DNA from: Shewanella sp. | GTDB lineage: Bacteria; Pseudomonadota; Gammaproteobacteria; Enterobacterales; Shewanellaceae | DNA: 64,000 bases | Assembly: GCF_013214165.1 (NCBI RefSeq) | Contig: NZ_JABSSM010000021.1 | Span: 62,001 to 126,000, forward strand | Direction: 5' to 3' | Shown here: piece after piece, positions 47,488 to 57,572 of the stretch | Numbering within the stretch: the first letter of the stretch is position 1 | Layout: each line of letters begins with the position of its first letter | Position numbers and translations under genes: made by a program | The notes under the pieces: generated by a model | Databases searched by the model: none | Told to the model about the DNA's origin: nothing | The model's input: the letters and a program-made list of their open reading frames with translations, nothing else

Positions 47488-48284
47488 AAGACGCAGTAAA
47501 TTAAACAGAATTTTTAATAATCAGTAACTATTAACTTGCTTATAATGATTTAACCTGACCTCATAGCGTTTAAAATACCAGCAAAACCTCGTATTAAAGT
47601 AATACATCATTAATTTTAAGTGCTCGAATGTATATTTATTAATCGGCTAACATGTCAAAAAATAATCGTTACCGCTTATTATTTATATCCCGAAGTCATT
47701 TTCATGACAGATATATAAAAGTTTATTAGGTGGCGGGAAACAATTACCACTTATAAATTAAATCTAATATTTAGATCGAACAAACAGAAATCAAACCTTC
47801 ATCACAAAGATGTTTTAAAATTAAATGTTTAAATAAATTTGAGAAACAAACAGCAACAATAAACAGTAAGCTCATAAAGACGATTTATAAATTCTGTCGG
47901 GTATAGGGTTGTCAATATAGGCTCCATCAATAGCCCTGCGGATATTCCACAGCCACACTGTTTTTGCTATAGTGCCAGCCATTCTAGATGAGAGGCTTTA
48001 GACACGGTTCGCTCCCTGTTGTGCCGACTCTGCATGTATTAAAATGTCAGTTTCACGCTCGTCTCCCCCAAGCGCTTGCCTATGCCTGATTTTATGATCG
48101 GGTGCATAGAAATGCTGGGCATAAGATCACAATAACTGATCAACTTGAAGGCAATTTAGGCTGGGCTGATATACTCTAGCGAACACGCATTCAGGCAGAG
48201 CCTTTTCCTTCACGCGAAGCAACCTATGAATTGGTATTCACGAAAGCCTAATTTTAATCAGATGACTGACTTTAAGGATTGATT

Positions 48285-49571
48285 ATGACCCGCTCCGAAA
48301 CGCTATTTGCACAGGCTAAAAAAACGATCCCCGGTGGCGTTAACTCGCCAGTACGTGCTTTCAATGGCGTAGGTGGCTCGCCACTCTTCATCGAGAAAGC
48401 CGATGGCGCCTATATCTATGATGCCGACGGTAAGGCATATATCGATTATGTCGGTTCTTGGGGACCGATGATCTTAGGTCATAACCACCCTAAGATCCGT
48501 CAAGCCGTTTTAGACGCGGTTGAAAATGGTCTATCTTTCGGTGCCCCGACTGAGCTTGAAGTCAAAATGGCGGAGAAGGTCATCGAGATGGTGCCTTCCA
48601 TGGAACAGGTGCGTATGGTGAGTTCAGGTACCGAAGCCACCATGAGTGCGATTCGTTTGGCACGAGGCTTCACTAACCGTGACAAGATCTTGAAATTTGA
48701 AGGCTGTTACCACGGCCACGCCGACTGCTTATTGGTTAAAGCTGGATCCGGTGCTCTGACTCTGGGTCAGCCAAGCTCTCCTGGGATCCCTGAAGATTTC
48801 GCTAAGCACACACTGACAGCCAGCTATAATGAGCTTGATTCAGTCAAGGCACTGTTCGAGCAATATCCAGAAGAGATCTCTTGCATCATACTCGAGCCTG
48901 TTGCCGGCAACATGAACTGTATCCCACCAGTAAAAGGTTTCTTAGAAGGCCTGCGTACTCTCTGTGATCAGTACGGTGCCTTGCTTGTTATCGATGAGGT
49001 AATGACAGGTTTCCGTGTATCTAAGGGCGGCGCTCAAGGCCACTACGGCATCACACCTGATCTAACGACTCTTGGTAAAGTGATCGGTGGCGGCATGCCT
49101 GTTGGCGCATTCGGCGGGCGTAAGGACGTGATGCAGTTTATCGCACCTACGGGGCCGGTATATCAGGCGGGCACACTATCGGGTAACCCAATTGCCATGT
49201 CTGCTGGCCTTGCTCAACTGGATGCACTCTGTGAAGACGGCGTCTACGAAGAGCTTGCCGCTAAGACTAAGCGTATCGCAGAGGGCTTCAAGGCTGCGGC
49301 GAACAAGCACGGCATCCCTATGTCCATCAACTATGTGGGTGGCATGTTCGGTTTATTCTTCACCGAAGAAGAGAAGGTAACAACATTCGCTCAAGTCACT
49401 AAATGTGATGCCGACAAGTTCCCCATCTTCTATCACGGCATGTTAGATGAAGGTGTTTACTTAGCACCGAGTGCTTATGAAGCAGGTTTCCTGTCGATGG
49501 CTCACGGTGAGAAAGAGATCGAAGCGACACTGGCAGCTGCCGATCGTGTCTTTGCTAAGATGGCTAAATAA
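48285..49571 (+). CDS. hemL: Glutamate-1-semialdehyde 2,1-aminomutase HemL
   Basis: PLP enzyme making 5-aminolevulinate from glutamate-1-semialdehyde, an early step of haem synthesis. 428 residues from the ATG at 48285 (AAGGA 6 bases upstream; the track's TTG is less likely). The PLP lysine is in [17 protein letters not shown] (about residue 265); [17 protein letters not shown] and [13 protein letters not shown] are the other cofactor/active-site blocks. The C terminus is normal, but its last 22 codons are repeated downstream. Confidence 0.97.
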   Translation: MTRSETLFAQAKKTIPGGVNSPVRAFNGVGGSPLFIEKADGAYIYDADGKAYIDYVGSWGPMILGHNHPKIRQAVLDAVENGLSFGAPTELEVKMAEKVIEMVPSMEQVRMVSSGTEATMSAIRLARGFTNRDKILKFEGCYHGHADCLLVKAGSGALTLGQPSSPGIPEDFAKHTLTASYNELDSVKALFEQYPEEISCIILEPVAGNMNCIPPVKGFLEGLRTLCDQYGALLVIDEVMTGFRVSKGGAQGHYGITPDLTTLGKVIGGGMPVGAFGGRKDVMQFIAPTGPVYQAGTLSGNPIAMSAGLAQLDALCEDGVYEELAAKTKRIAEGFKAAANKHGIPMSINYVGGMFGLFFTEEEKVTTFAQVTKCDADKFPIFYHGMLDEGVYLAPSAYEAGFLSMAHGEKEIEATLAAADRVFAKMAK

Positions 49572-49594
49572 GTTAACTAAATTTACTAGTACAG

Positions 49595-49621
49595 AAAAGG
49601 ACGCTTCAAGCGTCCTTTTTT
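49595..49621 (+). terminator. Terminator of hemL
   Basis: Stem GGACGCT / AGCGTCC with a TCA loop, AAAA before and T6 after, 24 bases beyond the stop. Confidence 0.92.
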
Positions 49622-49667
49622 ATTGCCAGATTCATATTGGCAGAAGCCAGCTTACCTATCTACAACT

Positions 49668-49736
49668 CACAGCGAGAAAGAGATAGTGGCGATATTGGCA
49701 GCTGCCGATCGCGTATTCGCTAAGATGACTAAGTAA
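49668..49736 (+). pseudogene. Duplicated 3' end of hemL (22 codons plus stop)
   Basis: Translates [20 protein letters not shown].. followed by TAA, against [20 protein letters not shown] at the true hemL end. About 80 percent identity at nucleotide level. It has no start and lies after the hemL terminator, so it is not expressed as such. A partial tandem duplication or the scar of a recombination between hemL copies. Confidence 0.9.
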
Positions 49737-49800
49737 CTCGTTAACTCAATAGCGAGGTCAAATTCCCAAGGAATACCAAGGCAATAGTGAATATTTAAGA

Positions 49801-50001
49801 CTAGAAACCATCTCGGTTTCTCTTTGAGCCCCAAGTCGAGCGTAGGATAAACAAAGCGATAACGCCTTGAATAAGCAGTGGGCTATTATCCATGGCAATA
49901 GAAGGCTTGTTCACAATGCCTAAATTAACGAGCTGTATAGCACAAATCACCAGCCAAACTAAGGAGCCTAACAGCAACACGGCTCGAAATATAAACTTCA
50001 T
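49801..50001 (-). CDS. Small two-helix membrane protein
   Basis: 66 residues from the ATG at 50001 (GGGGGCG just upstream; the track's longer start at 50043 is weaker). Two hydrophobic segments (about 5-25 and 38-52) with a basic tail (WGSKRNRDGF). No family recognised. It could be chance, but composition and the ribosome binding site are consistent with a small gene. Confidence 0.5.
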   Translation of the reverse strand: MKFIFRAVLLLGSLVWLVICAIQLVNLGIVNKPSIAMDNSPLLIQGVIALFILRSTWGSKRNRDGF

Positions 50002-50535
50002 ACGCCCCCAACAAAACACTTCTGCTCTAGGTTTTATCTGCACTCAGGAATTAGAGCCTAAAATGCTAGACCTAGTGGCTATAATAAGTACAAGATACTG
50101 ATTATTTATTGAGCGGTCAATTATTTGACTCTGTCACAAAAAATGACGGGCATACTGATTTTTCAGTTAACTGCATTGGATATCAAACCAATATCGATAA
50201 GCCATTGAACCCAAGTCTTTTATTGGATTACAAATACCATCTAATGATAAGAAATCATTTCACACTTTTCTAAACTTACTCACGTTACTCAAATGTTCAT
50301 ATCAAATGAACAGGATTTAATAAATTAAAAATCAGGCTCAAATTTCGGCTTAACTAGCCTAATGCAAGATGCTCCGCTGCACAAAAACACCGGAAAACAG
50401 AGCCAGTTAACACTTGTGTTATTAACATCTGTGTGGCCTAATCCGCCCGCTCGACACACCAAGCTTAAATAAACCTTAATTCTGGATATTGCTTGCCCGC
50501 ACCAGGCAATAAAAATCTTCTGTAGGAACTGATGT
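50002..50535. other. Intergenic region upstream of nhaD
   Basis: About 530 bases, AT-rich on the left half, presumably with the nhaD promoter. I see no gene, strong hairpin or repeat. Confidence 0.55.
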
Positions 50536-51783
50536 ATGCTCAACATATTCCTGATATCCCTCGCTGTTTTAGCCCTATTAAGTATCATTTTCGAAGAGGT
50601 CACGCACCTCAATAAAACCAAGACAACCCTATTCTTCGGGTGTATCTCATGGATCGTACTATTTATCTCGGCCGGAGATGCTAGCCATGAGAAACTCGTC
50701 GAAGCTGAACTCAACGAAAACCTACTCGAGATAGCAAGCCTCTGGCTGTTCCTCATGTCGACCATGACATTTGTGGCCTATCTCAACGCGAAAGGCATGA
50801 TCCAAATACTGGTACAGAAGCTTTTCCCCCAACGAGTATCCGTACGTTTACTCATGATACAAGTCGCTTTCTTCTCGCTGGTACTGTCCGCTATCTGTGA
50901 CAACGTCACCGCGACTCTGGTCTCACTGGGCTTGTTAACCACCTTTAAGCTCGATAGCCAGATGCGTCGCCGCATGGCGGTGTTAATCATTTTTGCCGTA
51001 AACTCAGGCGGGGTTGCCTTGATCACGGGTGATGTCACTACCTTGATGATCTTTCTCGGTGGCCATGTGCAGATGTCCGAACTCATAGTGCTCTTCATAC
51101 CTGCAACCGTCAGTGTGATGTTGCTAGCCGTGCTCTTCTCTCTCAAGGCTGAAGGACATGTCAGCACCACGCCGATCACGCGGAGTTTTCAAAGGGTCGA
51201 TGTGATAATTGCCATCATATTCTTCTCTACCATAGTGGCGACCATGGCACTGAATGTCTTGTTTGGCATCCCGCCGGTGCTGACCTTCTTAACCGGTTTA
51301 TCTATCATGTTCCTAGTGGGCACCACCTCGCGCACCAATAAAGAAGAGCTACAGATCCTCGAATATATCAGGCAAGTTGAATATGATACCTTGTTATTTT
51401 TCCTCGGTATCTTGCTGTTAGTAGGCATGCTAAAGGAGATTGGTGCCTTAGATCTACTCACTCAGGTCTACGCTCAATTTGATCCAAATATCTCTAATTT
51501 TGTAGCGGGTATAGGCTCGGCATTACTCGATAATGTGCCGCTAACTGCGGCGCTGTTAAAAGCCCAGCCAGTACTCAGCACCCCAGAGTGGCTAGGATTA
51601 ACATACTCGGTTGGTGTGGGAGGTTCACTGCTCGTCATAGGATCGGCGGCAGGCATCATTGCCATGAGCAAGGTAAAGGAACTCACCTTTGTCAGTTACC
51701 TTAAATATGTACCTGCGCTGCTATTGTGCTATAGCGTGGGTTACGGGCTAACCCTATTCCTATCATATAAATTTTTCGGTTAA
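50536..51783 (+). CDS. nhaD: Na+/H+ antiporter NhaD
   Basis: 415-residue ion transporter-superfamily antiporter with 10-12 membrane segments. Family features are IFEEVTHLNKTKTTLFFG near the N terminus, SAICDNVTATLVSLGLL (about residue 120), SGGVALITGDVTTLMIFL (about 155) and ALLDNVPLTAALL (about 330), which hold the polar and acidic residues used for Na+ transport. AGGA lies 8 bases before the ATG. Adds a second sodium exporter to NhaA, fitting a marine organism. Confidence 0.93.
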   Translation: MLNIFLISLAVLALLSIIFEEVTHLNKTKTTLFFGCISWIVLFISAGDASHEKLVEAELNENLLEIASLWLFLMSTMTFVAYLNAKGMIQILVQKLFPQRVSVRLLMIQVAFFSLVLSAICDNVTATLVSLGLLTTFKLDSQMRRRMAVLIIFAVNSGGVALITGDVTTLMIFLGGHVQMSELIVLFIPATVSVMLLAVLFSLKAEGHVSTTPITRSFQRVDVIIAIIFFSTIVATMALNVLFGIPPVLTFLTGLSIMFLVGTTSRTNKEELQILEYIRQVEYDTLLFFLGILLLVGMLKEIGALDLLTQVYAQFDPNISNFVAGIGSALLDNVPLTAALLKAQPVLSTPEWLGLTYSVGVGGSLLVIGSAAGIIAMSKVKELTFVSYLKYVPALLLCYSVGYGLTLFLSYKFFG

Positions 51784-51804
51784 GCCAGCTCAACCGAGCA
51801 GACC

Positions 51805-51834
51805 AAAAGAGGGCGCCAATCGGCGCCCTCTTTT
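51805..51834. terminator. Terminator after nhaD
   Basis: Perfect 13-bp inverted repeat AAAAGAGGGCGCC / GGCGCCCTCTTTT with an AATC loop; A and T tracts make it active in both directions. Confidence 0.92.
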
Positions 51835-51840
51835 ATCTGT

Positions 51841-51935
51841 AAAATCAGAGCCTAAAATCAGAGCCAGCCATTATAAATCAATAACATAATCCATAAAATC
51901 AGAGCCAGCCATTATAAATCAATAACATAATCCAA
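51841..51935. repeat. Tandem direct repeat, 41-bp unit
   Basis: AAAATCAGAGCCAGCCATTATAAATCAATAACATAATCCA occurs at 51854 and again at 51895 (identical except the last base of the unit), preceded by a 13-bp partial copy AAAATCAGAGCCT at 51841. Identity implies a recent duplication. Confidence 0.92.
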
Positions 51936-52128
51936 ACTCAACAGAAATTGGCATCAACTTTAAACTCGACTTGATTAAACGTTGGGTATTCCCGATAGCG
52001 TCACATATTTTTCAGTGAAACTCTAGCGATAGGAGGATTTCAAACAAAATAGCGATTTTCAGGCAGGACTTGTGGCCTCAAGTTATTGAGGAGGGAAAAG
52101 GGAGATAGAGTCTGTTGATGCAGTCTAG

Positions 52129-53109
52129 TTATCTGCTAGTTTCTAGATATTGACAGCACTTAGCAAAGTGCCGTCGTCGCTTATCTAAATGTTCACAATA
52201 GCTGGTGAGCTCTTGCAAGGTTCCTACTGGGCCATGAAATAATTTACCAAATTCAGAAGTCAGTTTTATCCAGTTATCTGCTGAGATATTGATTCTAGTT
52301 AATATCTTAGATGCACTTGAAGATATAGCCCCACGCTTGTCATCACGGATTATCCTGCCAGTTTCATCGACCAGCTCTAGATACTCTTTGAGTGAGAAGT
52401 TTATGCCTTTAGCTTGGTTCAGTTGTTCATTTCCAATAAAAGGCAGGAGTTTTTCTGGTTGTTTACCTTTTAAAGCGGCGTTAACTCGCAATTGGAGACT
52501 CGTATGGTCAGAGTCTTCCGGGGTTTTAGCCATTTTTGCCCTAATAGGATTGAGCTCTACATATGCCATACAAGCCAGCACTGCGGTTTCATCGAGTAAA
52601 GCTTGGCTCTTGAACCGCCCTTCCCAGAAATGCCCCGTGCAGTTATCCTCTTTATTCGCCATCCTCGCGATTGGCTCATTGAGACAGCGCATAAACCAAC
52701 TTATGTCACTTAATCTGCCTCGATATACGGCTATTGAATGTTTGAGGGCGATGATTTCATGGCTTTCAATTATCTCACATTTTACAAATTTCTGAGTGAT
52801 TTCAGTCCCTTTAAACAGTTGATGCCACTGCTCTACCACCTCTCTGTCACTCCACCTATTGGCAAGTTCGATATCAATACGCAGCACCAAGTGAAGATGA
52901 TTACTCATTACCGCATAAGCCGCCACATCAATAGCAAACACGCCCGCTAAATTTAATATCTGATTTTCAATCCATCCACGCCGATGCTCATAAGATTTCC
53001 CTGTAAAATCATCCACTCCCGCAATGAAGGTTTGTCGGACTGTTCGGCTGCAGCAATGGTAGAATAAAGTGTCTTCAATACTAATTTGAGTATTTCGTGG
53101 ACGGGGCAT
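52129..53109 (-). CDS. REP-associated tyrosine transposase (RAYT, Y1 family)
   Basis: 326 residues from the ATG at 53109 (AGGAGG 5 bases upstream). Metal-binding HUH motif AYAVMSNHLHLVLRID (about residue 70), then GHFWEGRFKSQALLDE and AYVELNPIRAKMAK, hallmarks of the IS200/IS605-like RAYT group. RAYTs act on short palindromic REP sequences and are usually single-copy, domesticated elements. The C-terminal third (about 220-326) is an extra domain. Short repeats lie just upstream. Confidence 0.93.
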   Translation of the reverse strand: MPRPRNTQISIEDTLFYHCCSRTVRQTFIAGVDDFTGKSYEHRRGWIENQILNLAGVFAIDVAAYAVMSNHLHLVLRIDIELANRWSDREVVEQWHQLFKGTEITQKFVKCEIIESHEIIALKHSIAVYRGRLSDISWFMRCLNEPIARMANKEDNCTGHFWEGRFKSQALLDETAVLACMAYVELNPIRAKMAKTPEDSDHTSLQLRVNAALKGKQPEKLLPFIGNEQLNQAKGINFSLKEYLELVDETGRIIRDDKRGAISSSASKILTRINISADNWIKLTSEFGKLFHGPVGTLQELTSYCEHLDKRRRHFAKCCQYLETSR

Positions 53110-53202
53110 AGCCACCTCCTACATCAACCAATGTTTAAAGCTTAGTAGGTGGCCCTTGATTCATCAATTAACAATCCCTCTCTCAAGTTTTGCCAATTAA
53201 TA

Positions 53203-53352
53203 ATGCCTGTCTCTATTTTTTAATGGCTGTCTCTATTTTTTTTATGCCTGTCTCTATTTCTTGATTAACAATCCCTGTCTCTATTTTTTTTATGGCTGTC
53301 TCTATTTTTTTTCTGTCTCTATTTTTTTTATGGCTGTCTCTATTTTTTTTCT
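53203..53352. repeat. Cluster of seven CTGTCTCTATTTTTTT repeats
   Basis: Seven imperfect copies of TG[GC]CTGTCTCTATTTTTTT, spaced about 15-35 bases, fill the gap between the RAYT gene and gspB; a degenerate CCTCTCTCAAG at 53178 precedes them. The same strand is pyrimidine-rich throughout. Probably RAYT-associated repeats or a homopurine-homopyrimidine expansion. Confidence 0.88.
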
Positions 53353-54297
53353 CTATATCGCCGGTACCTTAAATTTAGTGCCTTGTATCGATAACACCAC
53401 ATCTCTGGATCTAATTTCAACTATGTCTAGCTTCCCCCCAATCTTATCGCCTTCCTGTAGCTCAGCCCCATCAACATTGAGCCAACGATTGTCAGGATTG
53501 GTGGAATACACATGGGCATTGATATTAAATTCAGGCACCTGCAACTGGAGTCCGCCAGGTAACTGACCATACTTGGGCAGGGTATCTGATTTTTCAGCTG
53601 GCATAAGATCGAGTTCACGCGCAGTCATGGGAGCCGCGAGTGAGTTTCTTACCTCAACCGCTGTTAACGCAGCCTCAAAGGCGGCCAATAAGTTATTTTC
53701 ATCTTGATACTTGTTCGGCGTAGCAGAAGCCAGTTCCAATCCGACCTCAGATGCGGCTCGATTGACTTTGAACTTCAGAGTCGCAAGCATATCTTGACCC
53801 TGCTGATTGGCATTGGCCCCAAGTATGATCGGCTCACTGACCGAACGATGAGTTAAACCAGTCGTTGCCGCTTTAGTTGAAGTCGTGGCGGGCTCAACAT
53901 ATTGCATTTGCTGCGGCCTATTATCAAGATAACGTTCGGCCCTGGGGCGCTCGGTCGCTACAGGCAAGGCCACCTTTCCCGCGAGTCTAATACTCTGCTC
54001 ATTTTCTAATGAACCAAGTTGCGGAGATGTGGCAGGTATTTCATTAGGCTCTTGCTGAAGTGCCAGTGCTAATTTAGGCTCAGATACTTGACTGGAATCA
54101 CCGACAAGATAGCCCTGGCCCAACCAAGCTATGATGGCCAGGAGTATGAGAATGAATCCCACCAAGAGGACGGGTAAATATCTCTGCCTGTTACCAGAGA
54201 AATTATCATACTGAGCCCTAGGCGTTAATACGGGATCGATACCAGCATCCAGCTCCTGGCTTTTAGCACGTGTCACCGCATCGAGTAGAATGGACAT
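53353..54297 (-). CDS. gspB: GspB-like type II secretion assembly protein
   Basis: 314 residues, one N-terminal membrane helix (YLPVLLVGFILILLAIIAWL, about 40-60). A long, low-complexity periplasmic linker is followed by a C-terminal GspB/ExeB domain (about 245-314: QLPGGLQLQVPEFNINAHVYSTNPDNRWLNV...LSIQGTKFKVPAI). GspA/GspB insert the secretin through peptidoglycan. Its ATG overlaps the gspA stop by one base (TAATG), so the two are coupled. The structural gsp genes are not in this window. Confidence 0.9.
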   Translation of the reverse strand: MSILLDAVTRAKSQELDAGIDPVLTPRAQYDNFSGNRQRYLPVLLVGFILILLAIIAWLGQGYLVGDSSQVSEPKLALALQQEPNEIPATSPQLGSLENEQSIRLAGKVALPVATERPRAERYLDNRPQQMQYVEPATTSTKAATTGLTHRSVSEPIILGANANQQGQDMLATLKFKVNRAASEVGLELASATPNKYQDENNLLAAFEAALTAVEVRNSLAAPMTARELDLMPAEKSDTLPKYGQLPGGLQLQVPEFNINAHVYSTNPDNRWLNVDGAELQEGDKIGGKLDIVEIRSRDVVLSIQGTKFKVPAI

Positions 54298-55901
54298 TAG
54301 TAGCTCCTTCTCGCTTCGACTAACCTGGGACCTTCGGCGCTAAGGTAGAGGTTAAGCTGCACTAATGTCTGACTCCCGGCAATGGCATCGGCTCTAAGGC
54401 CATGCTCACGTTGGAAACGCATCAAGTTATCTTCTAATTGCGCATCGAAACCATCGACTAATCTTGGTGCAGTATGATCAATTTTGGCTAAACTGTTTTC
54501 AAGCCATTGGATTTGCTCTGAGTTAGAGCCTTGTCCTATCTCTCTTGGCAGGCTAATTGGTGCTTGCCACAAGATCTCGAACGTACCGCTAAAGTGACGC
54601 GTAAACCAGTCTCTGTCGACCCAAAGTTGCTGTTCATTGAGTTGTAGTAACAGCTGTTCGCCATGACGTGAAACCACAGTGCCATAGAAAGCCTCTTGTT
54701 GACTATCGATAAGATAAACGACTGCGGGGAAGTTAAGGCGAGTTAACGAGTTCCAATTCCCCTGCTGCTGAAAACAGGAGAGGCCCTGTTGCTCTGCCGA
54801 TTGACAGGCAGATAAGCCGATATAGGGCACTCGGTCCCAGAGACCTAAGATGCTGGCATAGGCGGTATCTATGTCTCTACTTTGTGCTATCGCGCCATTG
54901 AGTACCCTTTGATTGGAACTGGAAACCTGGGCCTTATTTTCCTGCACCAAAGATGGTGAAGCTAGACTGCTGCCCGCAGAACTTGCTGCTGAGTTATCAG
55001 GTAAAAGCTTGCCCCATAACATAACCCCTAAAACACAACTAAGCGCCAGCACGGACCCGACAGCGATAGGCAAAAAATAACTTCGCTGTTTGATATCCTC
55101 GCCGAACACTTCAGCTGCAGCCGAGCTCACCATTTCCTGATCGATAGGCACCTTAGACTGAGCATAGCTCGCCATTAATGCACGCTCACAGAGCAAGTTA
55201 ATCAATCTTGGGATGCCGCCACTGTATTTATGTAGCGCCTTGATCGACCTTGGATTAAACAAGGGTTCATGACGCCCTGCCACCTTGAGTCTATGTTGCA
55301 CATAAAGGCCCACCTCTTCGAGCGTAAGCGGAAGTAGATGATAGCGAGCGGTAATTCTTTGCGCGAGCTGGCGAAGCTCTTGTCTTCTCAGTAACTGCTG
55401 CAACTCAGGTTGACCGATCAAGATAACCTGCAAGAGTTTCTTGGTGTCTGTTTCCAGGTTGGTCAATAAACGTAACTGCTCTAGTACTTCGGCCCTGAGA
55501 TGCTGGGCTTCATCTATGATCAGCACAGTATTTCTGCCTTTGTCATGATTTCCCAGCAGGAACTGACTCAGAAGATCCGTTAGCTGCTTCAGGCTAGGGT
55601 CTTTGTCATACACAATACTAAGCTCATCACAGAGGGTGGCCAATAGCTCCTGCTCTGTCAGTGATGGGTTTAGAATGAATGCGGTGTCAGTATTTTCAGG
55701 GAGTTGATTAAGCAGACAACGGGATACTGTCGTCTTACCCGTGCCCACTTCACCGGTTAATAATACAAAGCCACCGGTTTCACCCAACCCATAGGTCAAA
55801 TGAGCCAAGGCCTCACGGTGCCGGTCACTAAGGAATAGATAATGGGGATTAGGTGCGATAGAGAAAGGGTTATCGCTTAAGCCAAAAAACGCCTTGTACA
55901 T
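54297..55901 (-). CDS. gspA: GspA-like AAA ATPase with peptidoglycan-binding domain
   Basis: 534 residues from the ATG at 55901 (MYKAFFGLSDNPFSIAPNP, the ExeA opening; the track's TTG is 45 bases earlier). AAA domain with Walker A LTGEVGTGKTTVSRCL and Walker B TVLIIDEAQHLRAE. One membrane helix (LPIAVGSVLALSCVLGVMLWG, about 280-300), then a C-terminal peptidoglycan-binding domain (FDAQLEDNLMRFQREHGLRADAIAG, about 480-510). Partner of GspB in placing the T2SS secretin. Confidence 0.92.
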   Translation of the reverse strand: MYKAFFGLSDNPFSIAPNPHYLFLSDRHREALAHLTYGLGETGGFVLLTGEVGTGKTTVSRCLLNQLPENTDTAFILNPSLTEQELLATLCDELSIVYDKDPSLKQLTDLLSQFLLGNHDKGRNTVLIIDEAQHLRAEVLEQLRLLTNLETDTKKLLQVILIGQPELQQLLRRQELRQLAQRITARYHLLPLTLEEVGLYVQHRLKVAGRHEPLFNPRSIKALHKYSGGIPRLINLLCERALMASYAQSKVPIDQEMVSSAAAEVFGEDIKQRSYFLPIAVGSVLALSCVLGVMLWGKLLPDNSAASSAGSSLASPSLVQENKAQVSSSNQRVLNGAIAQSRDIDTAYASILGLWDRVPYIGLSACQSAEQQGLSCFQQQGNWNSLTRLNFPAVVYLIDSQQEAFYGTVVSRHGEQLLLQLNEQQLWVDRDWFTRHFSGTFEILWQAPISLPREIGQGSNSEQIQWLENSLAKIDHTAPRLVDGFDAQLEDNLMRFQREHGLRADAIAGSQTLVQLNLYLSAEGPRLVEARRSY

Positions 55902-56110
55902 ACTGAAATCAATCCTTAACCTGTACTTATCGGTTATTAAATACAAAAATCAGTTAAAACTAAAGCTAACCGTTCGCCTTGTCAAAAGATGCTGAACAAA
56001 AAGCGATAAAAGACTGTAAATTAAGCGTCCGAGCGACACTGAATCAAATAGGCGAATACATGTTAAGATCTGACCCATCTGGTCCATACATGAAAACTGT
56101 GATTTAAATT

Positions 56111-57352
56111 GTGAAAATTTACCTCGTTGGCGGCGCTGTCCGCGATAGCTTACTCAAGCTACCGGTCAAAGATAGAGATTACCTGGTAGTAGGTGCAACA
56201 CAAGAGCAGATGTTAGCCAAGGGCTTTCATCGTGTCGGCAAAGATTTCCCGGTGTTTTTACACCCCAAGACTCAGCAAGAATATGCCTTAGCCAGAACGG
56301 AGAGAAAAACAGGTTCAGGCTATGGCGGCTTCACCTGTCACGCCAGCCCGGATGTGACCCTAGAGCAAGATCTGCTCCGTCGGGATCTCACCGTCAACGC
56401 CATAGCTCAAGATGATGATGGTAAACTCTATGATCCCTATGGCGGTGTAGACGACCTAAACAACAAGGTGCTGAGACATGTCTCCGATGCCTTCATCGAA
56501 GACCCTTTAAGAGTACTCAGAGTCGCCAGATTCGCCGCTAGGTTCCATGCCCAAGGTTTCACCATCGCCGATGAAACCCTCACCATGATGGCCAACATAA
56601 GTCAAAGCGGTGAATTAGAAGCCCTAACTGCAGAAAGAGTATTTCAAGAACTAGACAAGGCCCTGAGTACCGACAATCCACACATCTTTATCGACGTACT
56701 CCACCAATGTGGCGCTCTTAGGGTCCTCTTTCCCGAGATACACGCCCTGTTCGGTGTACCTCAACCTGCAAAATGGCACCCTGAGATAGATACAGGCATA
56801 CATACACTCATGGTACTCGAGCAAGCTGCTAAGCTCACCAAAGATAACTCGGTGCGATTTGCAGCCCTGGTACACGATCTCGGTAAAGCCCTGAGCCCCA
56901 AGGAACACTTGCCTAAGCACCATGGCCACGGACAGAAAGGCTTAGCGCCAATTAAGGCCCTATGCGCGCGAATAAAGGTCCCCAACGACTACCGGGATTT
57001 AGCAATGCTCGTCAGCGAGCTGCACCAAAACATTCACAATATTGACCAGTTACGCCCCGAGACTCTGATTAAGCTCTTCGATAAGGCCGATCTCTGGCGT
57101 AAGCCCCAACGCCTGCAACAGATAGCCCTAGCCTGTGAAGCCGATGCCAGAGGCCGACTCGGGTTAGAAGGTCAAGCGTATCCCCAGGCCAACTACTTTA
57201 CCCTCACCTTCGAAGCTGCGAATGCCGTTGCGGTAAAACCTATTATTGACGCCGGTTTTAGAGGGGCTGAGATAAAGCAGCAACTACACATAAAGCGTAT
57301 CGAGATTGTCTCAGAAGTGAAAAATAACGTTAATAAAAATGCTGCACTCTAG
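56111..57352 (+). CDS. cca: Multifunctional CCA tRNA nucleotidyltransferase
   Basis: Adds or repairs the 3' CCA end of tRNAs. 413 residues; GTG start at 56111. Nucleotidyltransferase motifs [25 protein letters not shown] and [15 protein letters not shown], with the RNA-contact [12 protein letters not shown]. The C-terminal HD domain is [12 protein letters not shown]...LVHDLGKAL (about residues 228-265), giving the phosphohydrolase activity typical of the gammaproteobacterial enzyme. Divergent from gspA. Confidence 0.97.
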   Translation: MKIYLVGGAVRDSLLKLPVKDRDYLVVGATQEQMLAKGFHRVGKDFPVFLHPKTQQEYALARTERKTGSGYGGFTCHASPDVTLEQDLLRRDLTVNAIAQDDDGKLYDPYGGVDDLNNKVLRHVSDAFIEDPLRVLRVARFAARFHAQGFTIADETLTMMANISQSGELEALTAERVFQELDKALSTDNPHIFIDVLHQCGALRVLFPEIHALFGVPQPAKWHPEIDTGIHTLMVLEQAAKLTKDNSVRFAALVHDLGKALSPKEHLPKHHGHGQKGLAPIKALCARIKVPNDYRDLAMLVSELHQNIHNIDQLRPETLIKLFDKADLWRKPQRLQQIALACEADARGRLGLEGQAYPQANYFTLTFEAANAVAVKPIIDAGFRGAEIKQQLHIKRIEIVSEVKNNVNKNAAL

Positions 57353-57516
57353 CCTTTAGTGAACACGGCTTTGTCTCTGACTTGGTAAAATTCTACGCGA
57401 ACAGCTTACTATTCAGGCACTAAACTTGCATTAAATAATGCATTAGCTAAGCTATTCAGGCCTTAGGGTGAAAATTCGTAGCAATATGCATCAGCTATGA
57501 CATAATCTAGTCGTTG

Positions 57517-57535
57517 CAGCTGTATGGTACAGCTG
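57517..57535. promoter_or_regulatory. Hairpin in the lpp upstream region
   Basis: CAGCTGTA-TGG-TACAGCTG, an 8-bp stem ending 37 bases before the lpp ATG and just outside the ribosome binding site. It may stabilise the lpp transcript 5' end. Function inferred from position only. Confidence 0.35.
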
Positions 57536-57572
57536 TTCCATATCTATCCAACCTATCTAAAGGGATTTCCCA

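Larger units (their letters stand above)
47304..48284. other. Long AT-rich intergenic region, fimbrial cluster-hemL
   Basis: About 980 bases between divergent transcription units. Contains the palindrome and CRP site listed separately. The stretch 47900-48280 is GC-richer and may hold decayed sequence, but I recognise no gene. Confidence 0.5.

Noticed and set aside
53203-53352. Repeat array considered as a CRISPR
   Set aside because: Units are only about 17 bases, imperfect, with variable short gaps of similar low-complexity sequence and no cas genes nearby.
56651-56985. Two minus-strand ORFs inside cca
   Set aside because: Antisense shadows of the HD-domain region of cca; no ribosome site or family.
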